Origin: Natrialbaceae archaeon AArc-T1-2
Lineage (GTDB): Archaea > Halobacteriota > Halobacteria > Halobacteriales > Natrialbaceae
Direction of reading: 5' to 3'
DNA: 64,000 nt
Assembly: GCF_030273315.1 (NCBI RefSeq)
Contig: NZ_CP127175.1
Coordinates: 62,001 to 126,000 of the forward strand
In this document: piece after piece, positions 34,151-43,322 of the stretch
Position numbering within the stretch: position 1 is the first letter of the stretch
Layout of the letters: every line of letters starts with the position of its first letter
Position numbers and translations under genes: made by a program
Notes under the pieces: generated by a model
The model's input: the letters and a program-made list of their open reading frames with translations, nothing else
What the model was told of the DNA's origin: nothing
The model's database searches: none

Positions 34151-35710
34151 ATGGCATTTAACGAGATTCTCTCAACCGGGATAATTCTGTTGTACCTGAT
34201 AATCAGCGTCGGCGTCGGGCTCGTCGCCTGGCGAATTCAGCCTTCGACGAGTCTCGAAGACTACTCGCTCGCGAACCGATCGATTCACTGGTTCACGGGC
34301 TTTTTCTCGATGCTTGCCAGCCAGATTAGCGCGCTGGCGATGCTGGGATTTGCGGCCTTTTACTTCCTTCAGGGGATGGCGGCCTATCTCGCCATCGTGA
34401 CAAGTATCGTCGTCTCGGTGGCGGGTGCGTTCCGATTCATCGGGCCGAAAGTCTGGAAGATTGGCCGCCAGACTGGCCAGGTAACGCCCAGCGACACACT
34501 TCGAGAGTACTTCGATAGCCCGACGCTTGGTTACGTCGTCGCTGCAGGGATGATTCTCGGGCTAGTCCCTTACCTCCAGCTCCAGTTTATGGGTCTCGGC
34601 ATCGTCCTAGATCTCGGGACGGGTGGGCTCATCTCCCAGCAGGTTGGTGTCATCGTCATCGCTACTGCCATCGTGATCTATACCTGGCTCGGCGGGATGA
34701 AGTCAGTCACCTGGGTCGACACGATGCAAGGAATCATGCTCTTTCTCGGCTCGTTCGTGGCCGGACTCTTCCTGGTGCTCACGCTCGGCGGCGGATTCGA
34801 GCCGACGTTCAACAATATCCTAGAGGCCCAGCCCGCTTTCCTCGAACCCATCGCACCGGAGCCACCCTACAATAATTGGGTGACGGTTCTCAGCTTCGGT
34901 CTCATCGCGATGCTAGGACTCGGACTGGCTCCGCATATGTGGATCCGGCTCCACTACTTCGAGGAGGGACGCTCACTGGAGCGCCTTCCTGGCGTCTATT
35001 CGCTGGTATTCTGGTTGACACAAGTCGGCGTCTTCTCTGCCGTTCTCGCGGGCGTCCTTTTGCTACCGGACGCACCACCGGACCAGTACATCCCGCTGCT
35101 CTATCGTGAGTACTTCCCGACGCCGGTGTTCGCACTCATCATGTCGGCTATTCTCGCCGCAGTCATGTCAAGCGCGAGCAGCATGTGTCACGCCATCGGC
35201 ATCATTGGGAGCCGCGACATCACGAAACAGATCCGACCCGAGTGGAGCGAGGACAGTCACCTGCTCGCTGCTCGAGTCATCACACTGGTCGCCGTAGTCG
35301 CTGCAGTCATCCTGACGTTCCTGGGCGTCGATTTCATCCTCACCAGCGGGGCAGCCGCCGGCGCGCTCATCGTTTCAATCACCGTCCCCCAGCTCATATC
35401 CGCCGTCTACACAGCTGAGTGGCCGACTCGAGAAGGGGCTGTCTTAGCCGCCATTGCCGGCGGCACGGTGTCGTTAGCCGGCACCGTCGGTTTCTTCAAC
35501 GACCCGATGGGCTTTTACCCCGGCACGTTCGGTTTCGTCGTCAACGTCGTCGTCTTCGTCGGCGTCAGCCTCGTCACCTCGGGAACGCCCGACGAGTCCC
35601 GCATCAGCGACTGGCGGAACCTGCTCGAGCAATCCTACACCGACTTGGACGCAGAGTACCGCAACCAGACGCCGACAGAGGTGACCGCGGACGCCAGCGA
35701 CGACGACTAA
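34151..35710 (+). CDS. Sodium:solute symporter (SSS family)
   Basis: 519 residues with about 13 membrane helices starting near residue 5 (STGIILLYLIISVGVGLVA). Family-typical segments are NRSIHWFTGFFSMLASQISA near residue 42-60 and the Na+-site helix ALIMSAILAAVMSSASSMCHA near residue 320-340. The acidic C-terminus is cytoplasmic. The SSS family imports carboxylates, sugars or amino acids with Na+. Placed in a catabolic block with CoA ligase, hydratases and a phenylacetate epoxidase, it is a good candidate for uptake of an aromatic or other carboxylic acid. The actual substrate is not determinable. Confidence 0.88.
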   Translation: MAFNEILSTGIILLYLIISVGVGLVAWRIQPSTSLEDYSLANRSIHWFTGFFSMLASQISALAMLGFAAFYFLQGMAAYLAIVTSIVVSVAGAFRFIGPKVWKIGRQTGQVTPSDTLREYFDSPTLGYVVAAGMILGLVPYLQLQFMGLGIVLDLGTGGLISQQVGVIVIATAIVIYTWLGGMKSVTWVDTMQGIMLFLGSFVAGLFLVLTLGGGFEPTFNNILEAQPAFLEPIAPEPPYNNWVTVLSFGLIAMLGLGLAPHMWIRLHYFEEGRSLERLPGVYSLVFWLTQVGVFSAVLAGVLLLPDAPPDQYIPLLYREYFPTPVFALIMSAILAAVMSSASSMCHAIGIIGSRDITKQIRPEWSEDSHLLAARVITLVAVVAAVILTFLGVDFILTSGAAAGALIVSITVPQLISAVYTAEWPTREGAVLAAIAGGTVSLAGTVGFFNDPMGFYPGTFGFVVNVVVFVGVSLVTSGTPDESRISDWRNLLEQSYTDLDAEYRNQTPTEVTADASDDD

Positions 35711-35783
35711 ACACTGCAGTTCGTCACAACTGATTTTCTCACTACACCAGTAAGTTAATACCCGTTCCCGTCGTTCAGCCGAT

Positions 35784-36245
35784 ATGGAGCGGATAGCCGT
35801 CGACGACGTAGAGATATTCATGAGCGCAGCTAGCGAGTGCCGGCCCCTGTCACGAGCACTCGAGACCACCGATGTCGCCATCAATCACTACGTCGTGGAA
35901 CCGGGCGAGGCTTTCTCGGCCGGCTTTCACACCCACGACGATCAGGAGGAAATCTTTTACATTATACGCGGTGAGGCGACCTTCGACACCGAAGAGGGTA
36001 CCGTGACGCTCGGACCCGACGAGGCCATCCGTTTTAGCCCAGGAGACTTCCAGCACGGGTACAACGAAGGCGACGAGCCTGTCCAAGCGCTCGCACTCGG
36101 CGCACCCCGAGAAACTGAGACAGGCTACATCCTCTGTGAAACCTGCGACGATATCGGGGAGATCGAGATGAATATGACCGAGACGCGTGATGCCATCGTC
36201 GTCTCCTGTAGCAATTGCGGCACAGCGATCGATCGGTTCGATTAG
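35784..36245 (+). CDS. Cupin fused to a C-terminal zinc ribbon
   Basis: 153 residues. The cupin core has the metal-binding pattern HTHDDQEEIFYIIRGEATFD (near residue 48-67) and FSPGDFQHGYNEG (near residue 89-101). A C-terminal extension carries CETCDD and CSNCG, two CxxC pairs. Cupins of this sort bind metals and act as isomerases, dioxygenases or sensors. Its promoter (GTTAATA about 25 bases upstream) indicates its own transcript. It sits between the symporter and the CoA ligase, suggesting the same pathway. The fused zinc ribbon is unusual for a small cupin. Confidence 0.75.
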   Translation: MERIAVDDVEIFMSAASECRPLSRALETTDVAINHYVVEPGEAFSAGFHTHDDQEEIFYIIRGEATFDTEEGTVTLGPDEAIRFSPGDFQHGYNEGDEPVQALALGAPRETETGYILCETCDDIGEIEMNMTETRDAIVVSCSNCGTAIDRFD

Positions 36246-36265
36246 GCAAACCGCACCGATTCAAG

Positions 36266-37813
36266 CTACTCCAGAATACGCTCGAGGAGCTTCGACTTCT
36301 GGACTTTCATTCCTGCAGAACGAGGGAACTCTTCCATGAATCGCACACCTTTCGGGCACTCGTATCCCGCGAGGTCACGACGCTCGTCGGCCCACGCCAG
36401 AAGTTCGTCTTCGGATAAGCTCGAGGCCGCTGCCGGCACGATGCAAGCGACGACGCGTTCGCCCCAGCGATCGTCCGGAACGCCGACGACGGCTACCTCC
36501 GCAACGTCTTCGTGCTCGCTCAACACGTTCTCAACGTGGACGTCGGAGACGTTCTCGCCGCCGGTGTTGATGATGTGTTTCTTTCGTCCCTCTGGCCAGA
36601 ACAATCCATCTTCGCCAATATAACCGGCGTCGCCGGTGTAGTACCAACCGTCCTGGAAACTCTTCTCGTTCTCTTCAGGCAGACCCAGGTACTTGTCCAT
36701 GAGAAACGGTGATTTCACGATGAGTTCGCCCGTTACGCCTCGATCAACCTCATCTGTGGGGGCGCCACCGAATTCGACGACACGGATCTCGGCGTTGGGG
36801 AAGGCAGTGCCCGGAGATTCGGCGGTGTCCGGGCGGATCGTCACGTCGTTCGTGAGGATATTGAACCCCTCCGAAGAGCCCAGCCAGTTGCCGAAGTAGT
36901 CCGGGTCGAAAGCCTCGAGCACCTCGCGAGCTAACCGCGGCGAGACGGCCGCGGCCATCGTCATGATGGTCTGAACCGACCCGACGTCGTAGCGTTCGGG
37001 TTCGACCTCGAGCAAACTTTTCCACATCGTCGGCACCGCGAAGGTGTGGCTAATGGCTTCTTCTTCGATGATCCGCAAGACCTGCGTTGGATCGAAGTCA
37101 GCGAGTGTCACCGTGGTGCCGCCGTAGAGCAGCGTCGGTATCCCTTGTTCCCACGCGCCGGCGATGTGAGCCTGGGGCGCCACGACGAGCGTTCGGGCAC
37201 GGTCGGTGATGCGCGTCTCGCACATCGTGACATAGGTGTGCTCCATTAGGGGACCGACCTGGTGAAGACAGCCCTTGGGTAGTCCAGTCGTCCCGGATGT
37301 GTATATGAGATAGCAGTGGTCCTCAGGCGCTACGTCGACGGAGTCCGGTTCTTCACCGGCGTGAGCGTCGACGTGATCCCAATACGACTCGGCGTAGTCC
37401 GGAACGTCCTCGCCGGTGTAGAGGAACGTCTTCACCGTGTCGAGATCCTTGTGGAGACGATCTACCTTGTCGCGGTTAGCTGGATCGAACACCAGCACCT
37501 CCGCTTTGGAGTCGGTTACGATGTGCTCGATACCGTCGAGTGATTGACGGTAGTTCACCGTGTTCACGATAGCGCCGATGCGACTCGCAACGAGGATCGA
37601 ACTGGTAATCTCGACACCGTTCGTCAGAAGCGTCGCGAATGTGTCCTGATGACCGACACCCTGTGCCTGTAAGACGGCACCCAGCGCCTTCGCGTGCGAT
37701 TCGAGTTCGGTGTAGGTGTATCGTAGCCCACGGCTGCCGTCGACCAGCGCCTCCTTGTCCGGCGTGGTCGCGACTGTACGCTGGAACATTGTCCACGGAG
37801 TGCTCGTTACCAT
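36266..37813 (-). CDS. AMP-forming acyl-CoA ligase
   Basis: 515 residues from ATG 37813 (MVTSTPWTMFQRTVATTP); an ATG nine codons earlier is possible. ANL-superfamily motifs are present: YTSGTTGLPKG (A3), GWYYTGDAGYIGEDG (A7) and the catalytic lysine region GMKVQKSKL (A10). The sequence resembles long-chain and aromatic acyl-CoA synthetases rather than PaaK. It activates a carboxylic acid to a CoA thioester, probably the substrate of the neighbouring hydratases and possibly phenylacetate itself. The gene is convergent with the cupin and follows a UspA gene on the same strand. Confidence 0.85.
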   Translation of the reverse strand: MVTSTPWTMFQRTVATTPDKEALVDGSRGLRYTYTELESHAKALGAVLQAQGVGHQDTFATLLTNGVEITSSILVASRIGAIVNTVNYRQSLDGIEHIVTDSKAEVLVFDPANRDKVDRLHKDLDTVKTFLYTGEDVPDYAESYWDHVDAHAGEEPDSVDVAPEDHCYLIYTSGTTGLPKGCLHQVGPLMEHTYVTMCETRITDRARTLVVAPQAHIAGAWEQGIPTLLYGGTTVTLADFDPTQVLRIIEEEAISHTFAVPTMWKSLLEVEPERYDVGSVQTIMTMAAAVSPRLAREVLEAFDPDYFGNWLGSSEGFNILTNDVTIRPDTAESPGTAFPNAEIRVVEFGGAPTDEVDRGVTGELIVKSPFLMDKYLGLPEENEKSFQDGWYYTGDAGYIGEDGLFWPEGRKKHIINTGGENVSDVHVENVLSEHEDVAEVAVVGVPDDRWGERVVACIVPAAASSLSEDELLAWADERRDLAGYECPKGVRFMEEFPRSAGMKVQKSKLLERILE

Positions 37814-37881
37814 CGTGCGTAGTGAGGCAACTACTCTCACTTAGGCCTTCCGAGAAATCGAGGGAGGCGACCGGTCAAGAG

Positions 37882-38316
37882 CTAGTCCTGAACGACGAGC
37901 ACGGGAACCGTTGCCGTCCGAACCGTCTTCTCCGTGACGCTACCCAGCAGTGTTCGTTCGAGACCGCTTCGGCCGCGCGTCCCCATGACTACGAGGTCTA
38001 TCTCGTTCTCAGCCGCGTAATCGTTGATAGCCTCGTGAGGGACCCCCTCGACGACTTCGGAGGTGACCGGTATGCTGGCATCCTCGACGACAGCTGCCGT
38101 CTCGGCGGTCGTATCACTCGCTCGCTCTTTATATATCTCGATGAGTTGCTCCCGGTTGGCTTCCGGCGGGAACAACATCGTCTCGTCTGTGTTCACTACG
38201 CGGACGACGAAGACAGTCGCGTCGTTTCGAGTTGCTATTTCGACTGCTTCTTCCATAGCGGCTATACTACCCGCGCTCCCGTCTGTCGGAACGAGTATTC
38301 GATCGTAACTGCTCAT
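37882..38316 (-). CDS. Universal stress protein (UspA family)
   Basis: 144 residues from ATG 38316 (MSSYDRILVPTDGSAGS); an earlier in-frame start adds 20 non-family residues. The ATP-binding motif G-x2-G-x9-G appears as GTRGRSGLERTLLGSVTEK, followed by ATVPVLVV. UspA proteins dimerise, bind ATP or AMP and act in stress physiology. The gene may follow the MBL-fold gene at 38395 on the same strand. No target can be given. Confidence 0.85.
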   Translation of the reverse strand: MSSYDRILVPTDGSAGSIAAMEEAVEIATRNDATVFVVRVVNTDETMLFPPEANREQLIEIYKERASDTTAETAAVVEDASIPVTSEVVEGVPHEAINDYAAENEIDLVVMGTRGRSGLERTLLGSVTEKTVRTATVPVLVVQD

Positions 38317-38394
38317 CGTTTGACGATCGAATATTTCATCCGAGCATACAAATAGTTTCGCTCGAACACCGTGCATCGGATCGCATTCGACCCT

Positions 38395-39294
38395 TCACGC
38401 AGTCTCGCGTTGTTGGAGATATATGAGTACACCACGGATGTGCATCTTCATGGCTGCTCGTACCGCGGGCTGCTCAATGTCTTTGCCGTGTTTCTCGAGC
38501 TGGGCCTCAAGTACCGCTGCTTCGTCCCCGTGACGTTTCCACTCGGTCTCGATTTCGTCGACCCATCGCTCGACGATGTCGATATCCTCGGCCAGTTGCT
38601 CAGATGCGTCGTGTGACACTCCAAAGTGACAGTACAGAAGCGTTGCCGTCTCGTACTCTTGAAACCGCTCTAGGCTTTCGACCGTTTTCTCGAGATCGAA
38701 ATTCGGCGGGGAGGCGTTCGGCATCGAGTGGCCGTGAATGTGTACGGCACCCTCGTCGATGAGAAATAAGGCATCGGCCGCCCGATCGTAGAGGCTGAAG
38801 TGGTGTGGTGCATGGCCATCCGCGGGGATCACGTCAACAACCGTATCGCCCAAGTCGATTTTATCTCCGTCTTCGACGGTTTCGATACGTCCTTCGGGCA
38901 CGGTTCCGCTGGCATCGTAAGCTGAGGCCATCTCGCCGACGGCGGCATGAGAACTCTCAACGAGATCGGTCAGTTTCGCTTCGTCAGTGAGATAGGTGGC
39001 GGTGAGCGGGTGACAGAGAACGGTGGCATTTTTGCAGATCTCAACCAGTCGGCCAGCGCCACCGGCGTGGTCAAGGTGGAGGTGAGTAACGACGAGGTAT
39101 TCGATGGTCGCTGGATCGACATCGAGAGTCGCCAGTGCGTCGAGGATCTCGTCTACGGTCGTCGCCGAGCCGGCGTCGATGAGCATTCTCTGTTCCCGAT
39201 CGATGAAGAAGGAAGCACAGAAGCCGGATGTCTCGGCCAGCATCGTGTCGACGAGGTACACACCGTCTGCATTCGCTACGTCCCTAACTGGCAT
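38395..39294 (-). CDS. MBL-fold metallo-hydrolase
   Basis: 299 residues. The metal motif HxHxDH is seen as VTHLHLDHAGG (near residue 69-79). The third-histidine region is ADGHAPHHFSLYD and the Asp bridge is FLIDEGAVHIHGHS. Family members hydrolyse thioesters, lactones or phosphodiesters. In a CoA-based catabolic cluster a thioesterase role is plausible (inference). The start GTTAGGGACG region overlaps no other gene. It is divergent from the enoyl-CoA hydratase at 39397. Confidence 0.82.
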   Translation of the reverse strand: MPVRDVANADGVYLVDTMLAETSGFCASFFIDREQRMLIDAGSATTVDEILDALATLDVDPATIEYLVVTHLHLDHAGGAGRLVEICKNATVLCHPLTATYLTDEAKLTDLVESSHAAVGEMASAYDASGTVPEGRIETVEDGDKIDLGDTVVDVIPADGHAPHHFSLYDRAADALFLIDEGAVHIHGHSMPNASPPNFDLEKTVESLERFQEYETATLLYCHFGVSHDASEQLAEDIDIVERWVDEIETEWKRHGDEAAVLEAQLEKHGKDIEQPAVRAAMKMHIRGVLIYLQQRETA

Positions 39295-39396
39295 ATCCAG
39301 GGGGAGGCCGAGACCATCCTTTAATCTGTCGACCCGAATGAGAGATCGATCCCGACAGGAACACTGTTAATGCCCGGCGGTGATACGCTGAGACAG

Positions 39397-40191
39397 ATGT
39401 CATCAGATACCGTGGATCTCAGTCTGACAGACGGAGTCGCGTACATAACACTCTCTCGACCAGAGCGCAAAAACGCGCTCTCCGACGAGATGGCAGTCGG
39501 CGTCGTCAACACCATCGATCAAGCCGTCGAGAACGGCGCTCGATGCATCGTTGTTCGCGGCTCCGAGGGAGCCTTCTCGGCGGGCGGCGACCTCGAGAAG
39601 ATGACCGAGCGCCTCGAAGGGGATCAGACCACCGCAGAGAAGGTCCGTTCACTCAGGGAGACGACCAACGCTGCAGTAGCGGCCGTCGCAACTTGCCGTC
39701 TCCCGACGATCGCGGCCGTCGACGGTCCTGCGGTTGGTGCGGGTGCGAACCTGGCTATCGCCTGTGATATCGTACTCGCCAGCGAGACAACCCGAATCGG
39801 CTTTGGCTTCCGGAACGTCGGCCTGACCGTCGACTCCGGCACCTCGGTGCTGTTGCCACGCATGGTTGGCGAACACGTCGCAAAGGAACTGGTATATACC
39901 GGGGAGCTGGTCGAGGCCGAACGCGCCGCCGAATTAGGTCTCGTAAACCACATCTATCCGAGCGACGAATTCAAATCTGAGGTCGAGTCGTTTGCAGCCA
40001 CTATCGCAGAGGGACCGACCGCTGCCCTTGAATTCGCCAAGCACCGCATTGAGCGCGGCGGCGGTGAACCGCTCGAGCCGGCACTCAGAGACGAGGCGCT
40101 CGCCCAAGGCGTCGCCTTCGAGACCCGCGACCACGCCGAAGCCGTCCGTGCCCTCGAGGACGAGCAAGAACTCTCGTTTGAAGGGCACTGA
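39397..40191 (+). CDS. Enoyl-CoA hydratase/isomerase family protein
   Basis: 264 residues from ATG 39397 (MSSDTVDLSLTDGVAYITLSR); ATG 39370 would add nine residues. Crotonase motifs RPERKNALSDEM, EGAFSAGGDLEKM and GPAVGAGANLAIACDIVLA are intact. It is the third crotonase of the block, so several steps (isomerisation, hydration) are probably covered by these paralogues. It ends at the ISH3 remnant at 40192, which is the boundary between the catabolic block and the mobile segment. Confidence 0.83.
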   Translation: MSSDTVDLSLTDGVAYITLSRPERKNALSDEMAVGVVNTIDQAVENGARCIVVRGSEGAFSAGGDLEKMTERLEGDQTTAEKVRSLRETTNAAVAAVATCRLPTIAAVDGPAVGAGANLAIACDIVLASETTRIGFGFRNVGLTVDSGTSVLLPRMVGEHVAKELVYTGELVEAERAAELGLVNHIYPSDEFKSEVESFAATIAEGPTAALEFAKHRIERGGGEPLEPALRDEALAQGVAFETRDHAEAVRALEDEQELSFEGH

Positions 40192-40194
40192 TTT

Positions 40195-40330
40195 CAGCGT
40201 TCTCACTGAGGTCAAGCGAAAACGCGCCGGTGAGAGCGGTGACGAGAGAAAGTTAAGGAGCTGCTCTGCGTAGATTTCACCGTCCGCTTGCTTTGCTTGC
40301 TTGGACACAACTCAGCAAGCGGACTTCTCA
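40195..40330 (-). pseudogene. 5' remnant of an ISH3-type transposase
   Basis: On the minus strand the frame MSKQAKQADGEIYAEQLLNFL matches the start of the ISH3-type transposase at 63607 (QQQADSEIHEDQLLNFL), then is lost after a few codons. The hairpin around the start codon is kept with a paired base change (40282-40292 with 40314-40324). Confidence 0.65.
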
Positions 40331-40334
40331 ATTA

Positions 40335-41790
40335 ACGAGTTTGTCAATAACCCCGACCTCAAGGGTCGGGGCTTGTCAGTGGACTCCCGTTCTGCCGCAA
40401 CTAGGCGGAGGCGCTGAACTCGCCGTTCACGTTCAACGTCCCTGACTTCAGGGCTGATTGACAGCCAGCCCATCCACCGCGAGACTTCTGCCCACGATGG
40501 ATATATCCGCAATACCGCACAGCAATGTTCTTCGCTGCGTTGTAATCCGCGTTCACCTCATACCCACATTTCTGACACACGAACGCCTTGTCGTTCCGAT
40601 TGTCCTCGTGGGTAAACCCACAGCACGAGCACCGCTGCGAGGTGTACGCTGGACTCACGAAATCCACGAACAACTCGCGGTCTTCGACCTTGTACTCCGC
40701 GAGTTCCACGAACTTCGCGTAGGCCCACTGCTGGAATTTCGACCCGTTCGCAATGTTCTCACGGATGTGTTTCAGGTTTTCGAATATAATGCCGTCGGCG
40801 TTCACACGTTCGGCTTCTTCGAGCAACTCGTTCACGCGGTTGTGGAGCCAGTCCAGCGACCAATCTGAGAACCGACTCCCGATGGATTTGATGGTCAAGT
40901 GCGCCGAGCGCGTACCTGTCTGTTGGAGGTGACCTCGGCGTTTCTCGAATTTGTTGCGTTTGTGGGTGAGGTAGTCTGCACTACCGATGAATTTGCCCGT
41001 TGAGGTGACGGCGAACGCGCCAGTCACGTTCAGGTCAACGCCGAGAACCACTCCGTTCTCGGTACCCTCACCACGTGACGTGGCTTCTTGGTGTTCTTCG
41101 TCACTATCGGACTGTTTCACCGTGACGTGCAGGTAAAACTCGTCTGTGCCCTCGTCATACTGGAGCGTGGCGTGAGATGCGTCCCACTCGTCGCTCTCAT
41201 AGTAGCGACTGAACGGCGTCTCTTCTCGTTTGTCTTCGGGTGGCAACACGTAGTCTGCTTTGAGTCTACCGTTAATCGTGGAGAGTGTCGCGTGGTCAGC
41301 GTTGAACGTTGCACTCCGCTTATCGTACACGACGCTCCACGACTCGAACACGGGTTGACTCGTCTTCTTGCCCTTCTTCAGCTTGTCAACGCCCGATTCA
41401 ACGGCTTCGATGGCGCGTCGAATCGCTTTCTGGACGAGGTTAGCCGTGAGGTCGTGTTCGGTTTTCAGGTCGTCGTAGAGTGCTTTCTCGGCTTTATTTT
41501 TCGACGTGATGTAGTAATCGTCGTATCGCCACGCCCAGTCACTCGTCTGATTGGCACAGTCGAGGAATTGGTTTTTAGTGTGGTGGAGGTCGGCTTCGCG
41601 GTCGCTGGGCACGTCGATTTTGATAGGTACCGTGCGGCGCGGCGCGTCGTCCACCATCTACATCACATTATGGAGTATTGTCTAATAAAAGTCCGTGTTT
41701 CCGTTGGGAGTCGGGTTGTCTTTGCTGTATGGATTGATTCCCACGTGTCGGCTTCCTCCCCGAGGTCAAGCCTCGGGGCATCCGCCTCGA
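40335..41790 (-). mobile_element. IS1341-type element (tnpB only)
   Basis: tnpB without tnpA, bounded by two related hairpins: CCCCGACC/GGTCGGGG (40351-40371) downstream and CCCCGAGG/CCTCGGGG (41758-41778) upstream. Both have the same 5-nt loop. Such elements need a TnpA in trans. Boundaries are approximate. Confidence 0.65.
40401..41657 (-). CDS. tnpB: TnpB, RNA-guided nuclease (IS1341 type)
   Basis: 418 residues, intact. RuvC motifs: Asp in LGVDLNVTGAFAV, Glu in IIFENLKHIREN, zinc ribbon CSCCGFTHEDN...CQKCG and the last Asp in NADYNAAKNIAVRY. It is only distantly related to the TnpB at 2794, representing another subfamily. A guide RNA is expected to cover its 3' end and the hairpin at 40351. 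It lies next to the integrase gene, transcribed in the same direction. Confidence 0.9.
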   Translation of the reverse strand: MVDDAPRRTVPIKIDVPSDREADLHHTKNQFLDCANQTSDWAWRYDDYYITSKNKAEKALYDDLKTEHDLTANLVQKAIRRAIEAVESGVDKLKKGKKTSQPVFESWSVVYDKRSATFNADHATLSTINGRLKADYVLPPEDKREETPFSRYYESDEWDASHATLQYDEGTDEFYLHVTVKQSDSDEEHQEATSRGEGTENGVVLGVDLNVTGAFAVTSTGKFIGSADYLTHKRNKFEKRRGHLQQTGTRSAHLTIKSIGSRFSDWSLDWLHNRVNELLEEAERVNADGIIFENLKHIRENIANGSKFQQWAYAKFVELAEYKVEDRELFVDFVSPAYTSQRCSCCGFTHEDNRNDKAFVCQKCGYEVNADYNAAKNIAVRYCGYIHRGQKSRGGWAGCQSALKSGTLNVNGEFSASA

Positions 41791-41819
41791 CAGCCTGTGA
41801 AGTACTGAATCTGAACCGG

Positions 41820-42977
41820 CTACTGTTCATCTTCGAACACCTCTGTATTGTCTTCGGCCAGCTCGCTTGCGTCGATGTGCGAGTACATCTCTGAGGTCGT
41901 TTGCGGGTCGGCGTGGCGCAACGTCCGTTGTGCCCGTGCGGCCCCGCGTTCACGATAGAGGGTTTCGCCGACGCCGCGACGCGCTCCGTGCAACGTGAGA
42001 TATTCGCCGTCCTCGAGCCCCGGAATCGGAACCGTATCGGAGAGTCGTCGCATGATCGACCGGCCACCTTCCGTAGTGATCGACGGCGGTTCGGCTTCGG
42101 CCTCGAGCGCGACGACCCAGTAGCCACGGACTTTGGTCCGCCGGTCGCGTTCCTCTGTCCCGATCGCCGTCCCGAGCCGCCGGGAGAGCGTCGGGACGTG
42201 CATCGACGGAAATACCGGCCAGTCGTCACTCGGCGGGTCGTAGGCGTTGTACCACCGCTCGAGCGGGTGAGCGGCCTGGTCGGGAAGCTGGGCCGGTTCG
42301 CGGTCTTGATTCTTCCCGAGAATCCACATGGTACCGTCCTCGAGATTCACGTCTGTCCACCGGAGGCCGCTGCGACGCGGGTCGTTCGGATCGTTCAGGA
42401 TCTCTCCACCGCGGACCCCGGAGTAGGCGATCGTGGCGACAAAGGCCCAGTTGCGGAGGCGTTTGTGGCAAATCGAGGGCGGGGCAGTCGGGTCGACGTA
42501 GGCGCTGTCGACACGGCGACGAACGAACTCGAGGACGGCCTGGCGCTGTTCGGGCTGCCAGTACTGGCGGTCATACTCCCCACTCGAGGGGCGATCAGGC
42601 ATACTCTCGCGGGGTCTACCCTTTGCAGCCGGGTTCTCGGCGAGGTAGTTCCACTTCACGGCCCACGCCAGGAACGACGAGACGTAATCGTAGTACGTCC
42701 ACGCCGTTGAGGCGGTGATCCCGCTGTCGACGTCCCCGGACGTGCCGGCTTCGACGCGACGGGCGAGGTGGCCGGCGTAGGCCGCGAGATGGCGCTCGGT
42801 GACCTCCTCAACGCACTCGAGGCCGCGGTCAGCACAGAACCCAATCCAGTCGGTGACAACGCGCTCGAGGTTCTGGCGGTAGTTCGGCGATTTGTTCTGT
42901 TTGCTCTCGAGACACTCTGCAAGGGCGTCTTCGAGACACGTCCCCTGGGGTTCAACCCCGGAATCGCTGGTTTCCAT
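41820..42977 (-). CDS. Tyrosine recombinase / phage-type integrase
   Basis: 385 residues from ATG 42977 (METSDSGVEPQGTCLEDAL); a longer start at 43076 is less likely. The N-terminal SAM-like core-binding domain (about 20-130) precedes the catalytic domain with Arg I in AYSGVRGGEIL, HxxR in LHGARRGVGETLYRE and the nucleophile Tyr in TSEMYSHIDASELAED. It probably integrates or resolves the plasmid-like segment that also carries ParA (44102). No attachment site could be identified. The haloarchaeal plasmid-type integrases often look like this. Confidence 0.88.
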   Translation of the reverse strand: METSDSGVEPQGTCLEDALAECLESKQNKSPNYRQNLERVVTDWIGFCADRGLECVEEVTERHLAAYAGHLARRVEAGTSGDVDSGITASTAWTYYDYVSSFLAWAVKWNYLAENPAAKGRPRESMPDRPSSGEYDRQYWQPEQRQAVLEFVRRRVDSAYVDPTAPPSICHKRLRNWAFVATIAYSGVRGGEILNDPNDPRRSGLRWTDVNLEDGTMWILGKNQDREPAQLPDQAAHPLERWYNAYDPPSDDWPVFPSMHVPTLSRRLGTAIGTEERDRRTKVRGYWVVALEAEAEPPSITTEGGRSIMRRLSDTVPIPGLEDGEYLTLHGARRGVGETLYRERGAARAQRTLRHADPQTTSEMYSHIDASELAEDNTEVFEDEQ

Positions 42978-43033
42978 CGGCTTGGATGACCGTACGGCGT
43001 GACGGACTGTAAATCTACTTGTGATTACTGGAC

Positions 43034-43322
43034 TAATGCAAAGTGATTTGTGTATCACCTCTACGGGATGATTCAAGCCGTCTCGAGAGCTGTCCGCCGA
43101 GAATCGTATGTTGTAAATTAAATATCGCTATATCATTTTCCACCAGTGCCTTCCAGCCGTTCGTCGAGTGACCGACCTCGTTGTCGATATCCAGGATCGC
43201 GTCCTGGCGTTGCAGAACCGGCGTGTCGACGTGCGTCGTTACCTCCTGGAAGCCGTCGCCGAATCCACCAACTCGAGCGCCCTGGTCGGCGAGGATGGCA
43301 CCGAACAGTGTCCCGATCTCCT
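43034..43322 (-). pseudogene. Possible degenerate plasmid ORF
   Basis: The minus strand has an open frame (KEIGTLFGAILADQGARVGG, then GDGFQEVTTHVDT, then DNEVGHSTNGWKALVENDI) with protein-like codon use, ending at 43034. It begins right after a stop with no good start codon, suggesting a truncated or frameshifted gene. I do not recognise it. An overlapping plus-strand ORF (43168-43389) is less convincing. Confidence 0.3.

Noticed and set aside
41041-41083. Two hairpins before the first RuvC motif in the second tnpB
   Set aside because: Position is like the insert in the first tnpB, but there is no AGCC spacer, no direct repeat and no sequence match, so chance is likely.
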